Source of the DNA: JAJFKX01 sp965230265
GTDB lineage: Bacteria; Pseudomonadota; Gammaproteobacteria; Xanthomonadales; Wenzhouxiangellaceae
DNA: 64,000 nucleotides
Direction: 5' to 3'
NCBI GenBank assembly: GCA_965230265.1
Contig: OZ245999.1
Location: 2,170,001-2,234,000 of the forward strand
Shown here: piece after piece, positions 1-8,048 of the stretch
Position numbering within the stretch: the first letter of the stretch is position 1
How the letters are laid out: each line of letters opens with the position of its first letter
Position numbers and translations under genes: made by a program
The notes under the pieces: model-generated
Told to the model about the DNA's origin: nothing
Seen by the model: only the letters and a program-made list of their open reading frames with translations
Database searches by the model: none

Positions 1-1077
1 GGCAGCCAGCGCTTTGGCGACATCGCCCGAAAAACGAATGCCGCCATCAGCAATCATTGGCACATCTGTGCCCTTTAGTGCCTGCGCCACTTCTGCCACT
101 GCACTGATCTGCGGTACACCAACACCAGCAACAATTCGAGTGGTGCAGATAGAACCAGGCCCCACCCCAACCTTAACACCATCCGCGCCCATCTCTACCA
201 GCGCTTTAGCAGCATCACCGGTGGCGATATTGCCACCAATCACCTGCACATCCGGGTAGTTCTGTTTGATCCATTGCACCCGTTCCAGCACACCTTTGGA
301 GTGGCCGTGGGCGGTATCGACAATAATCACGTCCACATTGGCTTCTACCAATGCTGTCACCCGCTCGGGCGTATCGCCGCCTGCGCCTACCGCTGCCCCC
401 ACCAGCAAACGTTCTGCGCTGTCTTTGGCCGCGTTGGGAAAGTCCTGGGATTTTTGAATGTCTTTGACGGTGATCAGGCCCCGCAACTCGAAGTTGCCAT
501 TGACCACCAGTACTTTTTCGATGCGGTGCTTGTGCAGCAGCTCCAGTACTTCATCCTGACTGGCACCCTCATTAACCGTGACCAGATTTTCCTTGCGCGT
601 CATGATATTGCGTACCGGGTCATCCAGTTTTTTCTCAAAACGCATATCACGACTGGTGACTATACCGACCAGTTCGTCACCATCGACCACCGGCACACCG
701 GAGATATTGTGTTGACGGGTCAGTGCCAGCACATCGTGGATGGTGGTGTGTGGGGTGACGGTGATTGGGTCTTTGATGACACCTGCTTCGTATTTTTTAA
801 CCACGCGGACTTCTTGCGCCTGGCGCTCGATGGGCATGTTTTTATGAATGATGCCAATCCCGCCCTCCTGTGCCATGGTGATGGCCAGTCGAGCTTCGGT
901 AACGGTATCCATGGCTGCTGATACCAGAGGAATTTTTAGACCAATATCACGAGTCAGTCGAGTGGTCAGGTCGACTTCTTTGGGCAATACCAAAGAGTGC
1001 GCAGGCACCAGTAGAACATCGTCAAAGGTCAGGGCTTCGGTTTTCAAACGCAGGGCTTGATCGGTGCTGCCAGACAT
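1..1077 (-). CDS. guaB: IMP dehydrogenase, 3'-truncated by window edge
   Basis: Oxidises IMP to XMP with NAD+, the first committed step of GMP synthesis in the cytoplasm. The first 359 codons are present and the C-terminus runs off the left edge. Near the N-terminus the family block ALTFDDVLLVPAHS is clear, followed by AAMDTVTEARLAI, the paired CBS region (about residues 95-215) and the active-site loop GPGSICTTR, with the catalytic Cys at residue 311. The ATG at 1077 is chosen because a GAGGAG ribosome site lies just upstream on the minus strand. The gene diverges from xseA, an arrangement common in gammaproteobacteria. guaA would be expected beyond the edge but cannot be seen. Confidence 0.97.
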   Translation of the reverse strand, partial: MSGSTDQALRLKTEALTFDDVLLVPAHSLVLPKEVDLTTRLTRDIGLKIPLVSAAMDTVTEARLAITMAQEGGIGIIHKNMPIERQAQEVRVVKKYEAGVIKDPITVTPHTTIHDVLALTRQHNISGVPVVDGDELVGIVTSRDMRFEKKLDDPVRNIMTRKENLVTVNEGASQDEVLELLHKHRIEKVLVVNGNFELRGLITVKDIQKSQDFPNAAKDSAERLLVGAAVGAGGDTPERVTALVEANVDVIIVDTAHGHSKGVLERVQWIKQNYPDVQVIGGNIATGDAAKALVEMGADGVKVGVGPGSICTTRIVAGVGVPQISAVAEVAQALKGTDVPMIADGGIRFSGDVAKALAA

Positions 1078-1138
1078 CGCGTACTCCTCGATTTTTGGCG
1101 CGGCGGGCCAGCCGCTCGCGGCGCGGATAAATCCCGCC

Positions 1139-1167
1139 ATTATAACAGTTAAGCCATCTCGTAGTCA
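1139..1167 (-). promoter_or_regulatory. Probable guaB promoter
   Basis: On the minus strand a perfect TATAAT (1144-1139) lies 17 bases downstream of a weak -35 (TGACTA, 1167-1162). It sits about 60 bases upstream of the guaB start. Assigned from sequence pattern only. Confidence 0.45.
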
Positions 1168-1218
1168 TAGTAATCATCCCTTTGGGATTGAATAATCGTA
1201 TGGCACTGCTAACCCGCG

Positions 1219-1224
1219 TATAAT
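1219..1224 (+). promoter_or_regulatory. -10 element very close to the xseA start
   Basis: A perfect TATAAT ends only seven bases before the GTG start of xseA. No convincing -35 is found at normal spacing. If used, transcription would begin at or next to the start codon, giving a leaderless message. Confidence 0.3.
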
Positions 1225-1231
1225 CCGGAAA

Positions 1232-2584
1232 GTGTCTACAAGCATTACCAACCAGCACGCCGGTGACAGCCGCAACATCTACACACCCAGTGAGCTCAAC
1301 CGGGAGGCACGCCTGCACCTGGAAGCCGGGTTTCCGGTGTTATGGGTGTCTGGTGAAATATCCAATCTGGCCGCCCCTGCCTCTGGGCATAAATACTTTT
1401 CGCTCAAAGATTCTCAGGCACATATTCGCTGCGCGTTGTTCAAACAAAAAGCGCGCCTGGTTCAGGCCGATATGCGCAATGGCCAGCAAGTGCTGGTCAA
1501 AGGCCGGATCAGCCTGTACGAGCCACGAGGTGATTATCAGTTAATCGCAGAATTTGTGGAAAATGCTGGTGAGGGCATGCTCAGACAGCAGTTTGAGGCA
1601 CTGAAGAAAAAGCTGGCCAGTGAGGGATTGTTTGATGAAAACCGCAAACAAAGCCTGCCTGCCATGCCGCAAACCATCGGGGTGATTACTTCACCCAGCG
1701 GTGCAGCGATTCAGGATTTTTTACAAATTCTGCAACGTCGCTGGCCGGCCGCCAAAGTACGAATTTACCCGGCCTCTGTGCAAGGCGACATGGCACCTGA
1801 TGAGCTGCGCAGCGCGTTACAGCTGGCCATCAGTGAAAACCAGGCCGATGTGCTGGTGCTGACGCGTGGCGGTGGCTCACTGGAAGATTTGTGGGCGTTT
1901 AATGATGAAGAACTGGCACGACAAGTGGCCGACTGCCCGATTCCAATTGTGTCTGCGGTGGGCCATGAGATTGACTTCAGCATCAGCGATTTTGTTGCCG
2001 ATATACGTGCACCGACACCTTCTGCTGCCGCAGAATTAATCAGTCCCGATCAGCACAGTGTCAAGCAGCAGGTTCAGCAGCAACTGCGCCGTTTGCAGCA
2101 GCACTTTTTATGGCGGCTACAACAGGCACAACAACAAACGGATCATTTACTGGCACGTCTGCAGCGCCTGCACCCGAGCAATCAGTGGCAGCAACAACAG
2201 CAGCAACTGCAGCAATTGGAAAAACGTTTACAGCAAGCGCATCCTGCAAAAATGCTCACCCAGCACCGGCAGCAAATGGAGACTTTATGCGGACGTTTAC
2301 AGCAGGTGATACGCCATCAATTGCGCGAAGCACAACAGCATGTCGCCGCTCTCGAACGGGCTTTGCAGGCCATTGGCCCGCAAGCGGTATTGGAGCGTGG
2401 TTATGCGGTGGTGATGTCTCGTGGCAACTCAATGCCGGAAGTATTATCCCAGCCGCAACAACTGCCGGCAGAGCAAGCCGTCACTTTGCAATTCGCCAAT
2501 TTTCAGGTAGCCGCTGTCACCACCGAGCCCCCTGAAAAGATTCAATTATCTGAACATGTCGAAGATTCTGACTCAAACGGCTGA
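1232..2584 (+). CDS. xseA: Exodeoxyribonuclease VII large subunit
   Basis: Large catalytic subunit of exonuclease VII, which degrades single-stranded DNA to oligonucleotides and works with small subunits (XseB). The 450-residue length is normal. An N-terminal OB-fold (about residues 15-110, with LWVSGEISNL and GHKYFSLKD) precedes the catalytic domain with VLTRGGGSLEDLWAFND and SAVGHEIDFSISDFVAD-type signatures. The region around residues 270-370 is a very glutamine-rich predicted coiled coil, as expected for the long helical arm but unusually rich in Gln. Translation starts at GTG with no clear ribosome site. xseB is not adjacent. Confidence 0.96.
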   Translation: MSTSITNQHAGDSRNIYTPSELNREARLHLEAGFPVLWVSGEISNLAAPASGHKYFSLKDSQAHIRCALFKQKARLVQADMRNGQQVLVKGRISLYEPRGDYQLIAEFVENAGEGMLRQQFEALKKKLASEGLFDENRKQSLPAMPQTIGVITSPSGAAIQDFLQILQRRWPAAKVRIYPASVQGDMAPDELRSALQLAISENQADVLVLTRGGGSLEDLWAFNDEELARQVADCPIPIVSAVGHEIDFSISDFVADIRAPTPSAAAELISPDQHSVKQQVQQQLRRLQQHFLWRLQQAQQQTDHLLARLQRLHPSNQWQQQQQQLQQLEKRLQQAHPAKMLTQHRQQMETLCGRLQQVIRHQLREAQQHVAALERALQAIGPQAVLERGYAVVMSRGNSMPEVLSQPQQLPAEQAVTLQFANFQVAAVTTEPPEKIQLSEHVEDSDSNG

Positions 2585-3161
2585 ATTCGAGCAAAACATC
2601 AAGCGCAGTCGTTTTTTAGCATATGCCGGATTGTGTGCCGATGAGCAGCAGGCCGAAGCATTTTTAAACCAACACCGCGACTTATCCGCTAACCACAATT
2701 GCTGGGCCTGGCGGGTCGGCCAACAGTTTCGCAGTGATGACGATGGTGAGCCCGGCGGTACCGCCGGACGGCCCATATTGCGAGCGATCGAGCAACAGGA
2801 TTTTGATCAGACGGTAGTGCTGGTGATCCGCTGGTTTGGCGGCATTAAACTGGGTGCCGGTGGTTTAAGTCGCGCCTATGGTGGCTCGGCTGCAGAGTGC
2901 CTGCGTTTGGCCGCCAGCAAGCCCTTGATTCGTTATTCACGTGTTGAAGTACGGTGTGAATTTGAGCATGTCAACCTGGTCCACCAACTGGCAGAGACTC
3001 ACGATGCCAAAATCAATCACCAGGACTGGCAGGCCGAGCAAGTGGTTTTGCAGCTGGAAGTACCGGATCGGCAAGTGACAGCATTGCGCAATACATTACG
3101 CGATGGCAGCAACGGTCAGATTATTGTGGCCGTGCTGGATATGAACGCACTGTTGCTATAA
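2556..3161 (+). CDS. yigZ: YigZ/IMPACT family protein
   Basis: Cytoplasmic protein of the UPF0029/IMPACT family, whose biochemical role is poorly defined; the eukaryotic relative binds GCN1 and restrains GCN2. At 201 residues it matches the family. Signatures are SDDDGEPGGTAGRP and RWFGGIKLGAGGLSRAYGG in the N-terminal half, followed by a smaller ferredoxin-like C-terminal domain. The start overlaps the 3' end of xseA by 29 bases in another frame, so the two are probably co-transcribed. Confidence 0.9.
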   Translation: MSKILTQTAEFEQNIKRSRFLAYAGLCADEQQAEAFLNQHRDLSANHNCWAWRVGQQFRSDDDGEPGGTAGRPILRAIEQQDFDQTVVLVIRWFGGIKLGAGGLSRAYGGSAAECLRLAASKPLIRYSRVEVRCEFEHVNLVHQLAETHDAKINHQDWQAEQVVLQLEVPDRQVTALRNTLRDGSNGQIIVAVLDMNALLL

Positions 3162-3168
3162 ATGAAAA

Positions 3169-3187
3169 CGGGGCGAAAACCGCCCCG
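3169..3187 (-). terminator. Bidirectional-looking terminator between yigZ and the TonB receptor gene
   Basis: A perfect 7-bp GC stem (CGGGGCG / CGCCCCG) with a 5-base loop. On the minus strand it is followed by TTTTCATTT, so it best serves the TonB receptor gene ending at 3226. It also lies just after the yigZ stop. Confidence 0.7.
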
Positions 3188-3225
3188 CTAAATCAGGTCT
3201 GTTGACACTAACGGCTCTGATCAAC

Positions 3226-5568
3226 TTAGAATCTACCGGTTATAGAGAACCTGGCATTGATGGGTGCGCCAACGGTAATGTTGTTTGCGGTGTGCGCATT
3301 GGGGAAGTAGTCCGTATTGGTCAGGTTTTCAATATTCACTTGCAGCCGGATATCGTCGGTCACGTCATAGTAGGCCGCTGCATCCAGTCGCACAAAGCTG
3401 GGCAAGGTGGTGTTATTGCCGGTATCGGCAAAACTGTCGTCCTGGAAGGTCAGCCCCACACCCAGACCAAGCCGTGATGTTACCCGGAAATTGTTCCAGA
3501 TATTGAAGGTATGCTCTGGCAGTTCTCTTAGACGAAGACCGTTTTCTTCGCCTTGCGCGATAATGACTTCACCGTCATCGTTGAAAATATCGGTGGTCGC
3601 CACCTGGTCACCTTCCAGGTAGCTATAACCGGCTGCGACATACCACCAGTCGTTAATCTGGCCTTGTATCTGCGCTTCAAAGCCAGTCACTTCTGAATCA
3701 ACCACCACCAGGGTACCGGCATTGTCATCAATAATAATACCGGTCACCGGATCAACAATGGCCGGTGCCTGCTGCGGTGAGCTTTGCTCGACTTCAAAAA
3801 CTGCTGCGGTAAAGCTGAGACGGTCTGCAAAATCCCATTTCAAACCCACTTCCAGGTTTTGGAAGGTGTTGGGATCCAGCGTGTCATCGTCAGGGGTATT
3901 CGGATCATCCGGCAGATCGGCAAACTGCTCGCCACTGCGCGGCAGGAAACTCTCGCTGAAACTGCCGTAAATAGAAACATTTTCCACAGGTTTGGCGACA
4001 AAGCCCAGGCGAGGCGAAAACTGTGAGTCTGTCCGGCTGGTAATGTCGCGGGTACCGGTGTCAATAAAAGTCTCGATGTTATCAACGGTGATTTCAAAAC
4101 TGTCAAAACGCACACCGAGGATAAGATCCAGCCATGGGGCGACTTCAACTTCATCCTGAATGTAGGCAGAAAAGACCGTGATATCCGCTTCAGTATCGTC
4201 ATTAAGGTTTGTAGTAAAACTGTTGACGGTAGGGTTACCCGATGCATTCACACCCCGGCCAGCGATTAAGCTTAGCGGTCTTGTGGCCAGGAAGAACTCT
4301 ACGTCATCCTGAGTCTGATCAAAAAAGGCATTAAAACGATCGTTATTATTGGTGGTATCAATAAATTCACCGCCCGCCACAATGGTGTGGTTAACACTGC
4401 CAGTCGATAAGCCACCAATAAAATTGGTGGACAGCGTCAGGTTCTGGCGTTGAGTGGTATCCACATAACCATCCAGGCCAACCACATTGGTGGTTTCATC
4501 AAAGCTGATCGGGAAGAAGTTGGAATAGAGCTTATCGAAATCCGAGTAAGCAATCGTGAAATTGCCCTTCAGGTTCTCATTAAATTCGTGATTAAGCGTC
4601 GCCCGGGCAATATGCGCCTGGACGTTTGAAGTGTTCAGTTCAGGATCACCAAAAGTAATGTCTTCGAGTTCTTCTGCGGGTCGGCCATCGGAACCAGCGG
4701 GAATACCGCGATCCAGGAACCGTTCGTTGTTCACATATTCATAGGATACATTCAGCGATGTGCTTGGGGTCAACTCAATATATGCGGTTGGGTTGAAGCC
4801 AAAACGCTCTCCGTCAAAAAAGTCACGGTGATTGTTCAGGTCCTCATAAAAGGCGTTTAAGCGTACTGCTGCATTGTCACTGACGGTGTAATTGCCATCC
4901 ACTTGAACCGTGCTTGCGCCAAAGGTATCCAGAGCACCGAAATAACCGCCAAAATCGTGACCGATAACGGCTTTTTTGGTGACCCGGTTAAGGATACCGC
5001 CGGTACCGCCGCGGCCGAAGAACAATGCATTCGGGCCACGCAGAATTTCGACCTGTTCCAGGTTATACAGTGACCGATAGTATTGAACGTCATCGCGTAC
5101 TCCATCGAGGAAAAAGTCAGCGGTTGATCGCACCCCGCGAAACACGATGGCATCCCGGTGACCTTCACCCTGAGACTGATTCACACCTGGCGTATAAAGA
5201 ATGATATCGCCAATGCTGTCAAAACCCTGTTGCTTAATCTGATCAGCGGTAACGATGGACAATGACTGTGGTACATCAATAATGGGGGTTGGCGTTTTTA
5301 ATGCCTGGACTTGATCGGTGTAGAGATACTCACCAATGACCGTGATACCATCTAAAGCCTCTCCTGTCTGACTATTTGCCTGAGCTGTTTCAAGCGTGAT
5401 TCGTATTCTTGGCTGATCTTCTGTTTGGGCTTCAGCCACAACTGCGGTGGCAGCTTCCAATGCGGCATCCTGTTCCAGTGCTGCCTCTTTTTGAGCCATA
5501 GCAATGGGCGTATTGACAAACGCAAGCAGCGTCGCAGTACTGATTAGGCCTATCGTCGATTTATGCAT
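3226..5568 (-). CDS. TonB-dependent siderophore receptor
   Basis: Outer-membrane ligand-gated channel that imports ferric siderophores using TonB-ExbB-ExbD energy. It has 780 residues. An N-terminal signal peptide ends near residue 25 (TPIAMA-Q). A long linker is followed by the plug domain, which begins near residue 90 with VPQSLSIVTADQIKQQG, typical of the catecholate/hydroxamate siderophore group, and contains RGPNALFFGRGGTGGILN. The rest is a 22-strand barrel ending in Phe (SITGRF), as usual for outer-membrane assembly. A Fur-like palindrome lies 36 bases upstream, so iron repression is likely. The exact siderophore cannot be read from the sequence. No transporter genes flank it. Confidence 0.93.
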   Translation of the reverse strand: MHKSTIGLISTATLLAFVNTPIAMAQKEAALEQDAALEAATAVVAEAQTEDQPRIRITLETAQANSQTGEALDGITVIGEYLYTDQVQALKTPTPIIDVPQSLSIVTADQIKQQGFDSIGDIILYTPGVNQSQGEGHRDAIVFRGVRSTADFFLDGVRDDVQYYRSLYNLEQVEILRGPNALFFGRGGTGGILNRVTKKAVIGHDFGGYFGALDTFGASTVQVDGNYTVSDNAAVRLNAFYEDLNNHRDFFDGERFGFNPTAYIELTPSTSLNVSYEYVNNERFLDRGIPAGSDGRPAEELEDITFGDPELNTSNVQAHIARATLNHEFNENLKGNFTIAYSDFDKLYSNFFPISFDETTNVVGLDGYVDTTQRQNLTLSTNFIGGLSTGSVNHTIVAGGEFIDTTNNNDRFNAFFDQTQDDVEFFLATRPLSLIAGRGVNASGNPTVNSFTTNLNDDTEADITVFSAYIQDEVEVAPWLDLILGVRFDSFEITVDNIETFIDTGTRDITSRTDSQFSPRLGFVAKPVENVSIYGSFSESFLPRSGEQFADLPDDPNTPDDDTLDPNTFQNLEVGLKWDFADRLSFTAAVFEVEQSSPQQAPAIVDPVTGIIIDDNAGTLVVVDSEVTGFEAQIQGQINDWWYVAAGYSYLEGDQVATTDIFNDDGEVIIAQGEENGLRLRELPEHTFNIWNNFRVTSRLGLGVGLTFQDDSFADTGNNTTLPSFVRLDAAAYYDVTDDIRLQVNIENLTNTDYFPNAHTANNITVGAPINARFSITGRF

Positions 5569-5603
5569 TCCGTTATCTCTGAAAAGGTTAAATTATCATT
5601 TGT

Positions 5604-5624
5604 AATTGTGAATCATTCGCAATT
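5604..5624. promoter_or_regulatory. Fur-box-like palindrome upstream of the TonB receptor
   Basis: A 21-bp interrupted palindrome (AATTG-N-GAAT-N-ATTC-N-CAATT) inside a run of AT-rich hexamers (5591-5640) resembling the GATAAT arrays bound by Fur. It lies 36 bases before the receptor start. The rest of the 300-bp gap (5569-5868) is AT-rich and I see no gene in it. Confidence 0.55.
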
Positions 5625-5868
5625 GTAAGTCATTCTCATATATAAATCTACCGAGAATATCGCTTTAATCGAAGAAACCATTAAACATGGATAAACGAGG
5701 GTTCAATACATCATTGCAATCAACGCCAATGCTAATTTGGAACCTGATATAGCGACTGGATGCCGCTCAAAAGAGTCTTGAGTTAAATGTTATGGGAAAA
5801 CCAGCTACTTGAGTATGCACTTACAAAACAATGGCATATGCGTGGCACAGTCTGAACTGAATATTAAA

Positions 5869-6558
5869 TCATTGAGAGCTTGTCGTACTCGTGGATAGGG
5901 TGGTGCTGACCGGTTGGGTTGCAGTTAACTCACGTCGATAACGATTATGCAGAATATTAATCCGGCGAACATATTCCTGGGTTTCCTGATAAGGCGGTAT
6001 CCCGTCGTATTGTTTTACGGCATTGGGCCCTGCATTGTAGGCAGCCAGTGCATAGTCTGTATTGTTTTCGAACATTTCCAGCATTTGCGCCAGATATTCA
6101 GTCCCGCCACGCAGGTTTTCCAATGGTGCATAGGCATCCAGCACCCCCAGATCACCTTGCGTGGCCGGCATCAATTGCATTAAGCCTTGCGCACCTTTGG
6201 GCGAAGTTGCCTGAGGGTTAAATGCGGACTCTGCGTGAATCAAGGCGCGCAGCAGTGCTTCATCAACAGAGTATTCGGTGGCCAGATCGGCTACCGGCTG
6301 ACGGTAGCTATCCGTATTCAGCGCCACGTTATGCCAGTCGACTTTGCGCTTGCAGGTCCCATAACAACCAATCACTTTGATGCTGTAGCGATTGGTAGCG
6401 GGTTTAATATTGGTGTAATTGATGATGCCGTTTTCATCGGTGTATTTATAAATCTGTGCCTGTACCGGTGACAAAAAAACCAAAGCTGACAACACAACAA
6501 AGCCTGCCGACCAACAGGCCAGCGCTTTGATTTTCTTGAGCTTTCGTTTTATTTCCAT
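5869..6558 (-). CDS. Lytic transglycosylase with N-terminal DUF4124
   Basis: Periplasmic or membrane-tethered enzyme cleaving the MurNAc-GlcNAc bond of peptidoglycan with 1,6-anhydro product formation. The protein has 229 residues. A basic N-terminus and hydrophobic segment (residues 10-34, ending SPVQAQ) form a signal peptide. A short DUF4124 (IYKYTDENGIINYTN) follows, then the SLT domain with the catalytic Glu in HAESAFNP, plus KGAQGLMQLMP and ALAAYNAGPNAV. The ATG at 6558 is chosen over an upstream start because it gives a clean signal peptide. The Ser/Thr-rich C-terminal tail is low complexity. Confidence 0.92.
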   Translation of the reverse strand: MEIKRKLKKIKALACWSAGFVVLSALVFLSPVQAQIYKYTDENGIINYTNIKPATNRYSIKVIGCYGTCKRKVDWHNVALNTDSYRQPVADLATEYSVDEALLRALIHAESAFNPQATSPKGAQGLMQLMPATQGDLGVLDAYAPLENLRGGTEYLAQMLEMFENNTDYALAAYNAGPNAVKQYDGIPPYQETQEYVRRINILHNRYRRELTATQPVSTTLSTSTTSSQ

Positions 6559-6857
6559 TGGTGTCTGTCCTGTCGCTTCTAACACTGTTGGAAGCCAAAC
6601 GTGCGCACTGCACACTTACAGTAAAATCGAATGATACCGATGCAAGCTTTTGAAGATCATCATCATTCCTAAAATTGTAACCTGCTTCAAAAAATCCGAT
6701 TTGTTACAACTTGTTACTCACATTATAGTAGATAGTGGCAGGTAAGCCGTTAATAAGGGCATGGAGCCTCCTAAGTAGGCAGGTTCGACAGCATTTCTAC
6801 AACAAACGTTCAGCGTGTTGCCGACCTACCTCAATAATAAAAACAATGGAGGTGGTT

Positions 6858-7103
6858 ATGGATGGTATTTTTATTTGGTGCCTGGATGGGGCACTGTTGG
6901 GAATGTTACTTGGCGTATGGCTCAAAGGCCACGACATGTCACTGACATTCAGTCTGTTTGTGGGAGCACTTGGTGCCATAGGCGGCGGTATATTCTGCCT
7001 GGCTGTCGGCGCTAATCATTCACCTTTTTATATTAATTCTTTGATGCTGCTGCTGGGCATTACCGCTGGAGTAATGCTGGTCAGACGTGTCAATCGATAT
7101 TAA
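6858..7103 (+). CDS. Small glycine-rich membrane protein
   Basis: An 81-residue protein with three hydrophobic segments separated by short polar loops and rich in GxxxG-type spacing (GALLGMLLG, GALGAIGGG). The start at 6858 is supported by a GGAGG five bases upstream; an in-frame ATG at 6846 lacks such a site. It precedes a GlsB/YeaQ-like gene by 21 bases and probably forms an operon with it. It may be a distant member of the same transglycosylase-associated small membrane family. No function can be assigned. Confidence 0.7.
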   Translation: MDGIFIWCLDGALLGMLLGVWLKGHDMSLTFSLFVGALGAIGGGIFCLAVGANHSPFYINSLMLLLGITAGVMLVRRVNRY

Positions 7104-7124
7104 TGCGCTTTCTGCAAGGAGAAA

Positions 7125-7382
7125 ATGATGGAAACCTTACTGCTGATGATCATCACCGGCTCAATCGCTGGCTGGTTGACAAGCGCGCTGACACGGGGAA
7201 GCCTGGCGGGCATGGCAGCCAATATCATTGTCGGGATCAGTGGAGCATTTTTTGGTAACTGGCTGGTTAACCAATACGGCATACTCAACACTGAGGCCAG
7301 TGTATCCGGCACTATTTTGGTGTCGGTTGTGAGCGCTTTGATGCTGTTAAGCCTGATGCGCATGTTGCGCTTACTGGCTTGA
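7125..7382 (+). CDS. GlsB/YeaQ/YmgE-like small membrane protein
   Basis: An 85-residue integral membrane protein with three predicted helices. The segment IAGWLTSALTRGSLAG followed by ANIIVGISGAFFGNWL matches the transglycosylase-associated protein family, often linked to envelope stress but without a defined biochemical role. An AAGGAG precedes two adjacent ATG codons (7125 and 7128); the second has the better spacing. It follows the small membrane protein gene at 6858. Confidence 0.8.
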   Translation: MMETLLLMIITGSIAGWLTSALTRGSLAGMAANIIVGISGAFFGNWLVNQYGILNTEASVSGTILVSVVSALMLLSLMRMLRLLA

Positions 7383-7461
7383 TCTATCTGTATTGACCGA
7401 TTGAATACAAGGATTAAACAAACGGTTTAAATACAGTTTTGGTTTACGGCCTGGCAACGCA

Positions 7462-7941
7462 TTATTGCTGGTAGTAATGCTGATGGTAGTCTTCCGCCCG
7501 CCAAAAACGGGCAGCAGCCTCAATCACAGTGGACAAAGGCTTGTCCCAGCGCCCTGATTGCTGCCGAGACTGCCATTGTTGCCGGGCCTTTTCCAGCTGC
7601 CGGTGATGATGATAAAAAATCACCGATTGATATTGGCGCTTGTAATACACAGTGGGGTTATGACATTCAAAAAAGCCTTCCAGCAAGCTGGTATAGGAAC
7701 GCTTTGCCGGGTCATATTCAAGCCGCACAACTTCCACATGCCCTTTGTCAGATGCACTGATGGCTCCTGCACAGACCTGCTGATAACTCGGTTCACTTAG
7801 CTCACCGCCCATATAACCGACCGTCGTCTGCACTACACCAGGCAAGCCATCGAAATACTTCTGTACACCCCAAAAGCAGCCAGCTCCAAAAGTAGCAACT
7901 GATAATTTATTTGCTGATGGTGTGCTGGGTATCGTGTTCAT
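7462..7941 (-). CDS. msrA: Peptide methionine sulfoxide reductase A
   Basis: Reduces methionine-S-sulfoxide in proteins, using thioredoxin for recycling. It has 159 residues. The catalytic Cys lies in GAGCFWGVQ near the N-terminus; VGYMGG and the downstream GHVEVVRLEYDP and CHNPT blocks are typical. The reading frame stays open upstream to 8112, but that part would overlap the divergent lipoprotein gene and does not look like MsrA, so ATG 7941 is used. The N-terminus is short, so a cytoplasmic enzyme is expected. The C-terminal resolving cysteines of some MsrA proteins are not evident. Confidence 0.95.
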   Translation of the reverse strand: MNTIPSTPSANKLSVATFGAGCFWGVQKYFDGLPGVVQTTVGYMGGELSEPSYQQVCAGAISASDKGHVEVVRLEYDPAKRSYTSLLEGFFECHNPTVYYKRQYQSVIFYHHHRQLEKARQQWQSRQQSGRWDKPLSTVIEAAARFWRAEDYHQHYYQQ

Positions 7942-8048
7942 ATCATGGTCAAACTCATAAGCTGTCGGTTGGTGACTGATCTTTGGTAAAGTGATGCTTA
8001 AAGAAGCCCTGCTTGCTTCATTGTAACGGCCATTATCCGGGAGTTTAT

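Noticed and set aside
274..921. 215-codon plus-strand frame over guaB
   Set aside because: Antisense to clearly conserved guaB codons; the translation matches no family and has no ribosome site.
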